NCBI GenBank assembly: GCA_002150815.3
Contig: NDFF03000199.1
Span: 33,075-97,074 of the forward strand
Reading direction: 5' to 3'
DNA: 64,000 bases
From: Grammothele lineata
Taxonomy: Eukaryota; Basidiomycota; Agaricomycetes; Polyporales; Polyporaceae
Shown: positions 54,100 through 64,000 of the stretch, in pieces
How the letters are laid out: each line of letters opens with the position of its first letter
Numbering within the stretch: the stretch's first letter is position 1
Position numbers and translations under genes: made by a program
The notes under the pieces: generated by a model
Seen by the model: only the letters and a program-made list of their open reading frames with translations
Database searches by the model: none
What the model was told of the DNA's origin: nothing

Positions 54100-57000
54100 G
54101 TCTCGAGTGAGTTCCTTCGGCATTCAAAATCTCCGTCCCCAGCATGGCGGCAACTGGGAATCTTTGCCGGAGCCAATGTCAGGAGAACGACGGGCGATCA
54201 GGCTTCTTACTATGGAGTTGGAGGAGGGTTGGAAGGAGCGTCCAGACGTCGGCGACAAGAACAGAAACCAATGGGATATCCGGTACTTTGCAAGAATTCT
54301 TGCCCTTGACGCGTTCCTCGGCCGATGCAACCATGCCGCTCTGCCGAGTGCGACTCTGGGTGCTCTATGGACGATCAACCACGCCCGCGATGATGCTGTC
54401 AACTTAGTCAACACCGAGGCATTTCTTCCCTTTTCTCGTACACATCCCCTGCACAACACGAACACTCCGCCACCGAGGCAGCTGCAGCCCAACCCTGAAC
54501 AAGCAAATTACAGCTTGCCCGGCTTTAGAGCCTGGTGGTTTGATATCGGTACGTCTATGTTAACTACTACTTCAACTAAACCTATGTATTGAAGGAAAAC
54601 CCGCTCTCAGATACTACACCGATAGAGGAGTGGATGGTCCCCCAGCTTGATCCTCTGTACGAAGCGGCATGGCAAGCTCGAAATGGTGAGTATCTTCGCT
54701 TGTAACTTGTGAATGATCGAACGTCCACTGATTTACACGCACCCAGAGAGAATCTGGCAGTCACTGGCCACCAAAAAACGCATGCCAGAGTATACGTTGC
54801 TTAAAGCCATACAAGATCGATTTGGCAACGTCTTCAGCGAGTCTGATGTGACCAGCAGTCAAGAGAGCAGGCCAGAAAACGTTCAGACTGAGGTTAGGAA
54901 TCGTGTGCAAGACTTCGTCTCCCACTGGTGCTATTCTAATCATTGTCCCTACAGGCTCACCAGGACCAGCAAGTCCTTCCCACCACAGAGACCCGATCTA
55001 CAGCGGTTGCCCAGACGTCTCGAGGACGTGCTCGTACACCGTCAGTTTCGTCTCGGATGACTCGGTCACGGAGCCGTTCACTCGCCACCGGACCCCCTTC
55101 GTCAAGGTATTCATCTACAACACCATCCGATGCCCTCACAGCGTCAACGACGACAACATCGAGTTCTCGGCAAACGAACTCTCGCAGGAAACGTAGAAAG
55201 CAGTCACAGCATCGTGATGAAGAGGAAGAACACCAGGCAAAGCGTGGTCGAGCGGACGGCGAGCTGACGGTTCTACCTCCTAACATCCAAAGGATCACAG
55301 ATATCAAGCAGTTCAAATCCATCCTCCTGCAGGACATTCAGATCGGCCAATTCAAGCGTGTGGAGCTTGTCAAATGTTGGGTGCAAGTAGTACGTCTGCA
55401 ATAGTTTTCGAAGAGAGGTGTCGTCTAACCCAAAACTAGGCCGGTCGCTGCGTGGGATGCGTGAAACGCGGTCAACGGTGTTTCGTGGGATTCGGTTCCT
55501 GGCTCACCTGCATGGGCTGCATGGCCGCCAAAGTGACATGTTCCCACAATGCCGGTCGCGATTCTTCGAGGTCTGCCCGGAAGACTCCAAGTAGTAAGGA
55601 CGGTTTCCAGAGTTTCCTATTCCTGCTCTGCAATCGCCTCTGTCCCGACGTGCAAGCGGAAGAGATCCCCAACGGGATCCACGTTCCCGAGTGGTTTCGG
55701 GAGGGATTTGAGAAGATCAAGAAGGACCAATTCACTCCTCCAGTGGCCGATATTCGGGGCGAGAACTCTGAAATGTTCGATCAACACGTTATGATTGCAC
55801 AACCACGTTCGGACGCATTCAATAGAGCGCTTGAAGACGTTCTCCATGAGTGGGTTTTGGCATATAACGTTCGCCTTGCCGACATTCCGGCAAACGCTCC
55901 TCCTGCGGAACATCAGCGAATGAAGAGAGCGAAGACTGAACGGGCGTCCACCTCCCACTCCCATGATTCACAGCCGACGACGAAGGACATCCAGCCCGGA
56001 AATCGACCTCTCTCCTCCCAATCCAGACTCAGCAGGAAAGACCGGTCCCAAGGCCTGGAGACGGCAACATCTGGCAGCAACACCGAGGACGCTGACGACA
56101 GCATGGACCTTGACGAAGAAGTCGACTCCCCTGGGGAACCAACGCCGAAGGGCAAGGAAAAGGCCAAGCCTGGACGGAGACGCATCCCCCAAACGCCGGG
56201 TACTGCCCTTCTCCCTCAGCCACCTCCAATTAGAGGTGAGACATATTCAATTCATGCTAATATATGCACCAGTTAAATCCTCAGACTCTTGGAAAGGTTT
56301 GGAAAAGCTGAGGCCCGATGAGAAAATATCCTCCAAAGCGTTCAGCGCCGGTCATCCCACTCCAGGAAGAGTCGCTCCTGGCCGTCCCTCTCAAAATGAG
56401 GATTCAGACTCTGAGGCTGGTATGTATCTCCCCTTTTTTCATGGATTAACACTCATCTAAGTGTCCTGCACTTAGATTACTTCATGAATACCATGGTGCC
56501 ACTTGGGCAGCCACAACGCTCCCAGATCTCCATGCCGCAGGGGACGTTCGACTACCGGCACCCCATAACTCGCACCGACCGGAGTCATCTAGGATCTATA
56601 GGCCGCCATGCAGGGTTTTCTCGACCTTTCATTCCTGTACCCCCTCGTGCACAAGATCGCGTCCACGGCCCTCCGAATCTTCCCCCCCCTCCTGCTCAAT
56701 CTGAGTTCCCGCCCTACCCGGAGAACGAGGTAAGGAGAGGACTCCAGTCCAGCTACATGCCCGTCGTTCTTCCGGCACAACGCGCTTTCATGGACTCTGC
56801 GCCCCAGCCGAACTGGTGGGACAACAATACATTTTCAGAGGTTTCGAAGAGTCGAGATTCACCGTCAAGAGGTCCCCTTGGTCGACGTCGTCGATCGTCT
56901 GCGTCAGGACCCTTGCTCCAATCTCCCTTCGTGCAAACAGCTCCTGATCCCAGGGTAAAGGAGGCTCTCTCTGCGAACCGTCTGAAAGGACTGTCCGACC

Positions 57001-59406
57001 TTGATAGACGTTCGAAGGTGTCCGACGGAGCGCAAGAGTTCTTCAACTTCTTGATGGAAAAGAACGATGGTGTGCCTCCGGATGCAGACACTGTGTTCGC
57101 GCTTTGGGAGGTGTGGCGGACAGAGCTCATGGCCATTCTCGATCGCGCGGTTCCTCCAGAAGCGTTACCCCCTCCAGTTGTGCCGACAGCGCCCTCCATC
57201 CCCGGATCAGTGCACACTGAACCGACCCGTCGAGTCTCCACCCCGCACGAAGACCACGGTGGCTCTGATTTTGTCCCGAACTCTCCGAACGACACGCCGC
57301 CACTCTCTCCTTTGCCACCTGGAAAGATCGCTTCAGGGAAGGCCAGAGCGAGCCTATCTGATGACAATGACAGTGACGAGGAAGGTGACTTGGATGTCGA
57401 CAGCGACCCAACAAATTATCGCTTCGAGCAAATATGGACGACTGTCTTGGATCTGATCATCAGAGGCGAGGAATCCTTCAAAGAGGAGTCCGACCTCGCC
57501 GAAATCTATCAAAAGCTCTTCCCGAACCAGATCGCTCCCTTGCTGCTAGAGAGACGGCTGAGGCTTCTTTACGAGATCGTCCAGCCATTGGTGGAGGTGA
57601 CTCAGGAGATATTCGGCCTGATGCGAGACGTCATCAAGGAATGCCGGGTTGACCCACTTCTTAGAGACACCCTCCATCGAACCTGCATGGAGTTGTACAA
57701 GTCCCGGATGATTCGCTCAAACTTGCTTGCCGAGAGGGAGACTCATCGTGGTCTTGAGCAGGGATACTTTCAGCGGTTGACAGCCATGAACTCTGTCCTG
57801 GAGTGGCAGACCGGCAGCAATGTCGTAGCAGCCAACCAGGTGTCGAAGGCCTTAGATGCCTCCAAAGAGGACAGAGACGTCATCGTCAAGATCTTCGAGA
57901 AGGAATACGAGAAGATACTTGGAAGGGCGCTAGGAGGGGAGGATGATGAGTCCGGCGCCGTTCGGCTAAACGCATTGCGAAACCTTTTCCGACCAATCCA
58001 GCAGCCAGGAGTTGAGCTCGATGAACACAATGCTGGAGGGACTGCCGAACGTTCGGCAAACACCACCCAGCCAACACCGTCAGAGGGATCGTCCCAGGCA
58101 GCCCAGGTTTCGCAACCGCCGACCGAAACCGGAGACCGTCCGTACCTTACCATTGACTGGATTGTAGACGCGACTCGGCGACTGGACATATTGCAGGCAA
58201 AAGCAGACGTTGGGACAAGTACTTCCTCCCCATCACCGCACGCGAAGACGCCGCCACCAAGTGTCGGCCAACAAGAAATGGTAAGTTCATTTTGTTATAT
58301 TTGATGGATTGTACTGAAATATATCTATCTTCGAACATCTCAGATTCTTCGGTTGGAGGAGCGCATCTCAGCGCTGGAGGCCAACATTCAACCCCCAGCA
58401 CCACCTCCAAGAAAACCGCCGACTAAAGACGAGGTCTTAGGTTGGCTGAGCATAGCCGGAATAGATGTGTCACGTCTTCCTGTGGCTTCCTGTAAGTGTT
58501 TCTGCTATCCTAACATTACTACAGTACACTGATATTCTCTGCGTAGCGGACGACGCTGAACAAAAGCAGCCCACCAGTGCCGCCGGCATGACTTTCGGCA
58601 GTTCGGCATACGTCGGCATGACATCCATCGGCCCACCTACAACCCCATCCTCTGCCTCTGGGGAAGAGAATGGTAAGGAGTGTTACGTCGAGCTGATCAT
58701 ATGGAGAACTCACATATTACCTCTTGGTCTGCTAGCACTGGAGGAAGATGTCGAGATGAGCGGGCCAACGTCAGCTCAGAAGGTGGTGCCGAAAAAACAT
58801 GCCGGGCCAACGGAGAGCAGAGAAAGTGAGATCACACTTTCTGACGAGGAGTCCACCGACGACGATGGCGACGACAGCGACGAAGACGACCTCACTGACT
58901 CCGATGATGGTGTCAAGGGTGTAATCTTGGAGCCTGACGATGTCGACGCTGATGGAAGCCCTGCAACGGTCCCTCAGGAAAGCCCCCGGACGCCGACAGT
59001 AGGATCACGGGCTCGTGTGCCTGCATCACTCGCCCTGCATTTGACAGCTAATCTCCCAACCGCCTCAGCTACTTCTCATGCCGAAGGTAATGTCTTTGCC
59101 GATAGTAAGAGGACCTCTTCATGTCGTGTTGATACATCTGCAGGTAGTGCCTCAGAAGAGAAGATGGGGGAAGCCGTCATTGATGAGATGGAGCTCACTG
59201 AGACACAGGCGGATCTCTTTCGTACAATATCTCTCAACGCTGTCAAAGGTGGCACATCGGGATCTTCAGCAGCAGCGGGTGAATCTCGTGAAGCCAGCTT
59301 CCAGCCTGAAGCTCAGCTGAATGTCGAGGAGTTGTCATCAACACAGCAGGATATTCTCAGGGATATCAAGAGGCTCCGTAGTGGCAAGGAGAGGAGGCTG
59401 CAGTAG
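54098..59406 (+). CDS. Unrecognised gene B: large nuclear-type protein with internal Zn2Cys6-like cluster
   Basis: Exons begin 54098-54548, 54611-54685, 54747-54892, 54955-55389 and 55440 onward, with more to TAG near 59404-59406, about 1400-1500 residues. The N-terminal 150 residues are globular (RRAIRLLTMELEEGWKERP, NQWDIRYFARILALDAFLG). An Arg/Ser-rich basic region follows (RTPSVSSRMTRSRSRS, SRRKRRKQSQHRDEEEE). At about residues 372-400 stands CVGCVKRGQRC and, nine residues on, CMGCMAAKVTC: spacing C-x2-C-x6-C-x9-C-x2-C-x6-C, exactly the Zn(II)2Cys6 pattern of fungal transcription factors, but here mid-chain. Next comes VPEWFREGFEKIKKDQF, long disordered Pro/Ser-rich parts, a helical domain (YRFEQIWTTVLDLIIRGEES to ILGRALGGEDD, coded near 57420-57950), a short coiled coil (MILRLEERISALEANI) and acidic tails. 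No enzyme motif. Likely a DNA-binding or scaffold protein. Confidence 0.55.
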
Positions 59407-59631
59407 TACGGTAATGTTGCTCACAGGACATGGACCTCGTGCATGTACAATCGGACATCTGTAAGACTAGACAACGTGTAGCCCAGCATGGGCGTCAGAA
59501 TGTATTCCCTCTCATACATGAATTGTGAGGCAGAGGTACAGCAAACTGTATACTATTTTCTACCACACTGTTATCTGGTGCAAGACATATCCAGCTACAG
59601 ACACAAACAACATAATGCGCGCTTGTCTCGG

Positions 59632-59676
59632 GCGTACCGGGCGTACCGGGCGTACCGGGCGTATCGGGCGTACCGG
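59632..59676 (+). repeat. 9 bp tandem repeat, five units
   Basis: Five units of gcgtaccgg (the fourth is gcgtatcgg) between the 3' ends of genes B and C. Not in either predicted coding frame. Confidence 0.8.
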
Positions 59677-59846
59677 GCATCGAGCGTCTGTCCAGCACTC
59701 TCATCTGAAGTGAGTACGTTGTGGGCGCCTCATCACTGTCAGGAATTCCTACTCCAGCAAAAGCTCCTGCGTGCTGGAGTAGCAGTGTCGACACTGGATG
59801 GTGCGTCAATAACATCGGCAAGCCGTTCAAATAAGCTGACTCACCA

Positions 59847-61121
59847 TCATTTCCTAGCAGTGAGAGCTTTCTTCGTCGGTTGGCGAACGCGCATGGACTT
59901 GCGAATCGGCTCGTTAGAGGGATCGTCCCCTGCGTGCGGAACAGATCGACGATGAGTGACAGTCCCTTTCCTTGTTCCCGTCCCTGTCTCTGACGGCTTT
60001 CCTTCGCTTTCCGACGACAGCACCTGACGTTTGGCTTTGCCTCGGCGTCCGGCATGACCCTTGCCGGTGTGCGGCTTTGCCGGAGGAGGTAGGACGGCAT
60101 CGTCCTCATCGCTGTCGTCGACCGTTTCTTCATTGCTACCACCATCCTTGACGGCATTAGCAGCAGATTGAAAACCACGAGATGATGAGCCGGTAACGTC
60201 CACAGACCGAACATGGCTGCCTGCAAACGCGGCATCCAGAACTCTGACAGCGTCATCCTCTCCAAGTGTACTCGACCTAATGCTCTCCGGAATCCTCTTC
60301 AACGGGGGATCGTTGGGACCATAACGGGAAGAGAGATGGCAATCCCTGATGAAGAGGCCCAGGACCAGCAAGTAGCGCTGAATGACGTCGGCATGATCTG
60401 TGGAACGGGGTGCCTGACGTGCGAAAGAGACGATTGCATTCACCATGTCTGGGGTCTCATGAACGACACCGGGTGTGAAAGGTGAGTCGTATGTCCAAGT
60501 TCCCCAGTCCCAGGGAGGTTGGATAGGAACGTCGATTAGGATATCGGTCTTCAAAGAAAGGTGAGTTACTAACAGAGATCAATGCATGCGACACTCACTG
60601 CAGACACATAAACATCCAAAATACTTGCCCAGAGACGATGCTCGCACAATCCCTTCAGGAACCTCTGTCTGTCAAGATCGTCGATGTCCGAGGGTGCTTG
60701 GTTCTTCTTAGGTCGTGGACGTGGACGTTGAGGTTGGTGGAGCGCTGCAGAGATGGACTCTGGAGATACTGCTAAAGTAAAAATCTCTGCTGTGAGAGGA
60801 TGATCTTACTGTCATAGGAGTGACTGTGTCGCACCTGATACCCCTAGAGACGTTGCTTGATGGGACATGGATGGAACTGGAGGGTCGTTGGAAGTGGGAA
60901 GGACAAGAGAAGTCTTAGCAGATGTCTGAACGGTAGGGGAACGGGGAAGCAAGACCACAGAGACATTGCATTGAGTGTCTTCCCCACCCATTGGCTCATC
61001 TGGGTCATCGTAGAAGTCTTCGAAGTCAGTGCCAACCTCTGAGGGAGGAGTGCTGTCCATGAAGACATCGTCATCGTCATCATCCTCGTCCTCGTCCTCG
61101 TCATCGTCCTCGTCCTCGTCA

Positions 61122-61153
<32 letters not shown>

Positions 61154-62118
61154 ATCGTCGTCCTCATCAAGGATATTGCTCTGAATTTCTGCTTCGTCCG
61201 CCATGGCTGAGTCTGTACTAGCAGCGGAAGACGAGTCCTGATGAATGTCAATGAATTCCTGCTCAATATCGTCCACTGGCTGCTTCGAGCGACGCGAGTG
61301 CCGAGAACTCTGAACCGGTCGCTCCTGGGAGTTCACCTGTCGGCAAAGATGGAATATCAGGGACAATGAAAAATCCTGCATCGAGTGACAAGCAGCTTCC
61401 ACGCACTGTGGGCTGAGATCCCACTTCGGAGTCTTGCCGAGGGACGGGTGTCGATGCTACATTCTCAGGGGGTGGAGCACGAGGATTCGCAGGCATGCCG
61501 TTGTACAAAGCAGGTCGAAGTTGCTTCCGGATAACGCACTTCAGGAGACGGAACCGGGTGCCAGGACGTCCATCCGAAGGGTTCTCCATCCTCATAATTG
61601 ATCCGAATATGATATCGAAGTGTGAGCCCTGGAGGTGAGCAAGATCTCGGAGAGGAACGGTCTCAGGCCAGACACCGGCTGGAAATACTTCTGCACGGAA
61701 TGGCTTGATGTCTCCCCAAGGCACTCTCTCCGTGAACGTTCCAGTTGCCATCGCTACATCGGAGAGAGATTGTAAGACAGCGAACATCGAAGTCATAAAC
61801 GGTGAGGTACTCACACCAATGAATGCACATGTAAACCCTCAGGACGGCTGACATTCGTAGGACGCTCATGCGCTGACCATTTTCAATGTTGGTCAAGATG
61901 GGGAAATTGTCGGCATAGTATTCAAACTGGTACGGTGGGAGTCGAGTCTTCTCCTGAGGCATCACTGCTAACTGGGGATCAAGACCTGGGAAGTGGTGAG
62001 GGATCGACCAGTCCGTCCAAGACTCCTTGATGGGAGCTTCCCAATGCTCCTCTGGGTAGAGGTCGTGAAAGGAATGAGGAATGACTTTGTCTTCCACCAG
62101 AACGTCCGAAAGATCCAT
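59847..62118 (-). CDS. Unrecognised gene C with acidic Asp/Glu tract
   Basis: Start taken as ATG 62118 (MDLSDVLVEDKVIPHSFHD); a further exon at 62340-62190 (KEEWSLDVDDYQDVIPADWH) could precede it. Exon 1 runs to about 61815 (CIHW), exon 2 from about 61757 (MATGTFTERVPWGDIKPFRA, LAHLQGSHFDIIFGSIMRM), later exons include VDDIEQEFIDIHQDSSSA, an unbroken stretch of about 30 Asp/Glu (near 61170-61065), a short exon near 60770-60600 (RQRFLKGLCEHRLWASILDV) and the last exon (ILIDVPIQPPWDWGTWTYDS to TKKALTARK), with TGA or TAA near 59847. The C-terminal tail is Lys/Arg-rich (GKGHAGRRGKAKRQV, RKSMRVRQPTKKAL). Acidic tract plus basic tail suggest a nuclear chromatin-type protein. Splice joins in the middle are uncertain and I do not recognise the family. 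Confidence 0.45.
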
Positions 62119-62776
62119 GCTACAGGATGAGAGTATGTCAAGATGGGGTTAATGAGACAGAGAGTGAACGTACCTCCGCCACAGAACGTGCCCTCTCGTT
62201 TCCCCTGGACAAGAACCCATGATCATAACAGCCATGCCAGTCTGCTGGAATAACATCTTGATAATCGTCGACATCCAGGGACCACTCCTCTTTGCAGCGA
62301 GGCTGTAATTGGACGACGGAAATTAAACATGATATCAACGGCCACTATGACAGTCACCACGTACAGGGGCCGCCACTGCGCATCCGGTCCTTCACGGTTC
62401 CATCGAAAGGCATCGTCGACAAGGTCGTCCTTTTGCTCCTCGCTGTAACGGTTTTCGATCTCACGTGGTCTTAACGCCCAGGAAAGGCGCCCCTATTTGT
62501 TTCGACCCTTGCAGGGATCGAACCCAGGGCGGGAGAACCCCTAACCCTTCAGGGAACCCTACAGACCACATGGCAGGACCCTTCTGGGCCCTATTACATA
62601 CGTCTTACTTCATGGATGATGTCACCCCTCCGGATCCCTCCGGCCATTCCCATTTCACGTGTCCCGAGCTCTGGATCACCCGGATGCAATCCAGACTCGC
62701 TCCCTTGGTAACCATTTGATATTCCTCCTATCTTTAGCGTCCAATCATAGGTAGTGTATTGTAGATCCCCCACATG
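62119..62776. other. Upstream region of gene C and left part of a probable retroelement
   Basis: 62190-62340 may hold a 5' exon of gene C (minus). From about 62465 the sequence changes character and resembles LTR-type DNA leading to a TATA box at 62777. No certain LTR start can be given. Confidence 0.35.
62514..62529 (-). other. tRNA T-arm / Pol III B-box-like sequence
   Basis: On the minus strand CCCTGGGTTCGATCCC, close to the B-box consensus GGTTCGANTCC. No A-box or folding tRNA body is found around it, so it may be a SINE or tRNA relic, or chance. Confidence 0.3.
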
Positions 62777-62784
62777 TATATAAG
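62777..62784 (+). promoter_or_regulatory. TATA box of a probable retroelement
   Basis: TATATAAG, followed by a pyrimidine-rich leader (ttctgttatcccctcctcc...) as in fungal LTR promoters, about 290 bp before the Gag-like frame. Confidence 0.45.
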
Positions 62785-63065
62785 GACCCCCTGTCTGACC
62801 CTGAGAGGGCAGACTTGTTCTTCTGTTATCCCCTCCTCCTAGTGGAGTCCTCTCCCCTCTATACATCTCTTTACTAGACTCCTGTCTGCTTGCAGCCTAA
62901 CGGCACTGCTCCCTCGTCGCACCTTTGTTTGCACCCATCGCGACACTATTGTGTTTGTTTGCCCCACAAGTAAGCCCCAGCGCTTTCTTTGTTTGTTTAT
63001 CCTTGTGGCGGCACCTGCCGTGACATTAGAACAAGTCTGTTTACTTCAACCGGCGCCACGCGTTA

Positions 63066-63836
63066 GTGTCCAAGTCACTCGCGTCCCGCCTCTCTTCCCC
63101 CCAGGAGTTTGTGGACCGTTGTCCCGCACGTTTATCATTTGATCCTTTCACCGACGAAAACCCGGACAACTACCCGGAGTGTAGGCACCGCCCCGCCGTC
63201 GAGCAGGTCGACTACATCCTTGCCAAGGACAAGGCCGACGCCGCCCGCCGCCGCCGCCTCGCCAAGAAGGCAGCCAACCCTACACCGCTCGTCCCTCGCC
63301 GCAAGCCGCTCCCTCCTCCCATTCCCATCGCTAAGGGTCTCACCCTACGCGAACGCATCGCCCGTCGCCCGCTAGCCGAGCGCCTTACCTCACCGCGCGG
63401 CCCGCCCGTCAGGAAGCCTCGCCTCTCCGACTTCCGCCCTCACCCCTACGAGATCCAGTGCGCCTACCGCACTCCCGACTTCGGCCGCAAGGACCACGAG
63501 GAATCTGCAACCCTCGCCCTCAAGAAGGTCACCGCGACGCTCAAACGCCTAGGTGCTCTTTGGGACCCCCGCTTCAAGGAGTTCCTCGAGACCAAGGTAC
63601 CCGAGTGCGACCGCCTCGCGCTTCAGACCTTCACCGACCGCCTCGAGGCCGTCGAGAAGCTCCTCGCCAACCCCGCCTCCCACGCGTGGATCAGCGCCGA
63701 GTTTACCGAGATCTTTAGGGTCTGCCAACGCTTTGGTTCCATCGAGCTAACGGATCTTAAGGAGAACTACGCCAAGGTCTGCTTGCAGATCAACAAGATC
63801 TTTGTGTACGGACGCAGTTTAGATTGGGCAGCATAG
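63066..63836 (+). CDS. Gag-like ORF of a probable LTR retroelement
   Basis: Open frame to TAG 63834-63836. It has no ATG at its left end; coding may begin after an intron acceptor ccccccag at about 63103 (EFVDRCPARLSFDPF). The protein is basic and proline-rich, with words like LASRLSSP, PLAERLTSPRGP and LRERIARRPL that recall Gag proteins of basidiomycete Ty3/gypsy elements, followed by a helical part (TLALKKVTATLKRLGALW, DRLEAVEKLLANPASHAWIS). No zinc knuckle or protease is present. A host gene of unknown function is the alternative. Codon use is strongly C-ending, unlike genes A-C. Confidence 0.4.
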   Translation: MSKSLASRLSSPQEFVDRCPARLSFDPFTDENPDNYPECRHRPAVEQVDYILAKDKADAARRRRLAKKAANPTPLVPRRKPLPPPIPIAKGLTLRERIARRPLAERLTSPRGPPVRKPRLSDFRPHPYEIQCAYRTPDFGRKDHEESATLALKKVTATLKRLGALWDPRFKEFLETKVPECDRLALQTFTDRLEAVEKLLANPASHAWISAEFTEIFRVCQRFGSIELTDLKENYAKVCLQINKIFVYGRSLDWAA

Positions 63837-63910
63837 TTTTTAGTTTGGGAATAGTTTTGTATCTGCGGCACCAGTTTTTTGAATAGACAACACCACTCTT
63901 CTCCTCCATC

Positions 63911-64000
63911 ATGGCAAGCGGCAATCGCTTTGCACCAATCGACCCAGATCGACTTCTGGGCAATCCATCGCGGCCAGGGTCCGTCCCCCCGCAACCGGAA
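63911..64000 (+). CDS. Start of a second retroelement-like ORF, cut by window end
   Basis: ATG 63911 opens MASGNRFAPIDPDRLLGNPS and runs to the window edge. It is 75 bp behind the preceding stop in a different frame, as if the two belonged to one element. Too short to classify. Confidence 0.3.
   Translation, partial: MASGNRFAPIDPDRLLGNPSRPGSVPPQPE

Noticed and set aside
62514..62529. A complete tRNA gene
   Set aside because: Only a T-arm-like motif is found; no acceptor stem, anticodon arm or A-box fits around it.

Overview
The window is nuclear DNA of a filamentous basidiomycete, most likely an Agaricomycete. The evidence is dense short introns (mostly 45-65 nt, GT-AG, CTAAC/CTGAC-type branch sites), several microexons, and basidiomycete-typical families: DUF6534 membrane proteins, F-box proteins with an R-A-C-A-L-V-C motif, HET proteins and a Kre9/KNH-type GPI protein. 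No prokaryotic feature is present. Gene models were built by eye from splice sites and reading-phase bookkeeping, so exon ends are predictions.

Layout. 0-0.6 kb: 3' part of a DUF6534 gene. 2.5-7.6 kb: two tandem secreted heme peroxidases with the same nine-exon structure. 7.7-10.3 kb (-): secreted-type alpha/beta hydrolase with a TAP-like C-terminus. 11.0-21.0 kb: an F-box gene whose first exon holds an 8.7 kb Ty1/copia retrotransposon with identical LTRs; that element is itself split by a 3.1 kb non-autonomous foldback DNA transposon. In both cases, removing the insert plus one target duplication leaves a continuous frame. 21.5-31.4 kb: TDP1 with two ubiquitin-interacting motifs, a Kre9/KNH-type GPI protein, an F-box protein and, on (-), a membrane-anchored aspartic protease. 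32.6-41.3 kb (-): an F-box plus beta-propeller-like protein, QCR6 of mitochondrial complex III, a HET gene with one in-frame stop, and a second DUF6534 gene. 42.9-47.4 kb: two secreted low-complexity repeat proteins.

48.0-51.7 kb is decayed: a relic of the COP9 signalosome subunit CSN3 with at least four stops and two or more frameshifts, then a HET-family relic with an internal stop and no HET core. From 51.7 kb two blocks of short repeated motifs (GGACCGG-type, then TGCCG-type) lead into three unrecognised genes at 52.8-62.1 kb (-,+,-); the central one carries a Zn2Cys6-spaced cysteine cluster. The window ends in what looks like the 5' end of another retroelement with Gag-like ORFs.

The left and centre hold ordinary housekeeping and secretome genes. 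The nested insertions and the HET/CSN3/repeat zone are accessory, fast-evolving DNA. The three-gene cassette at 52.8-62.1 kb is the best candidate for something undescribed.
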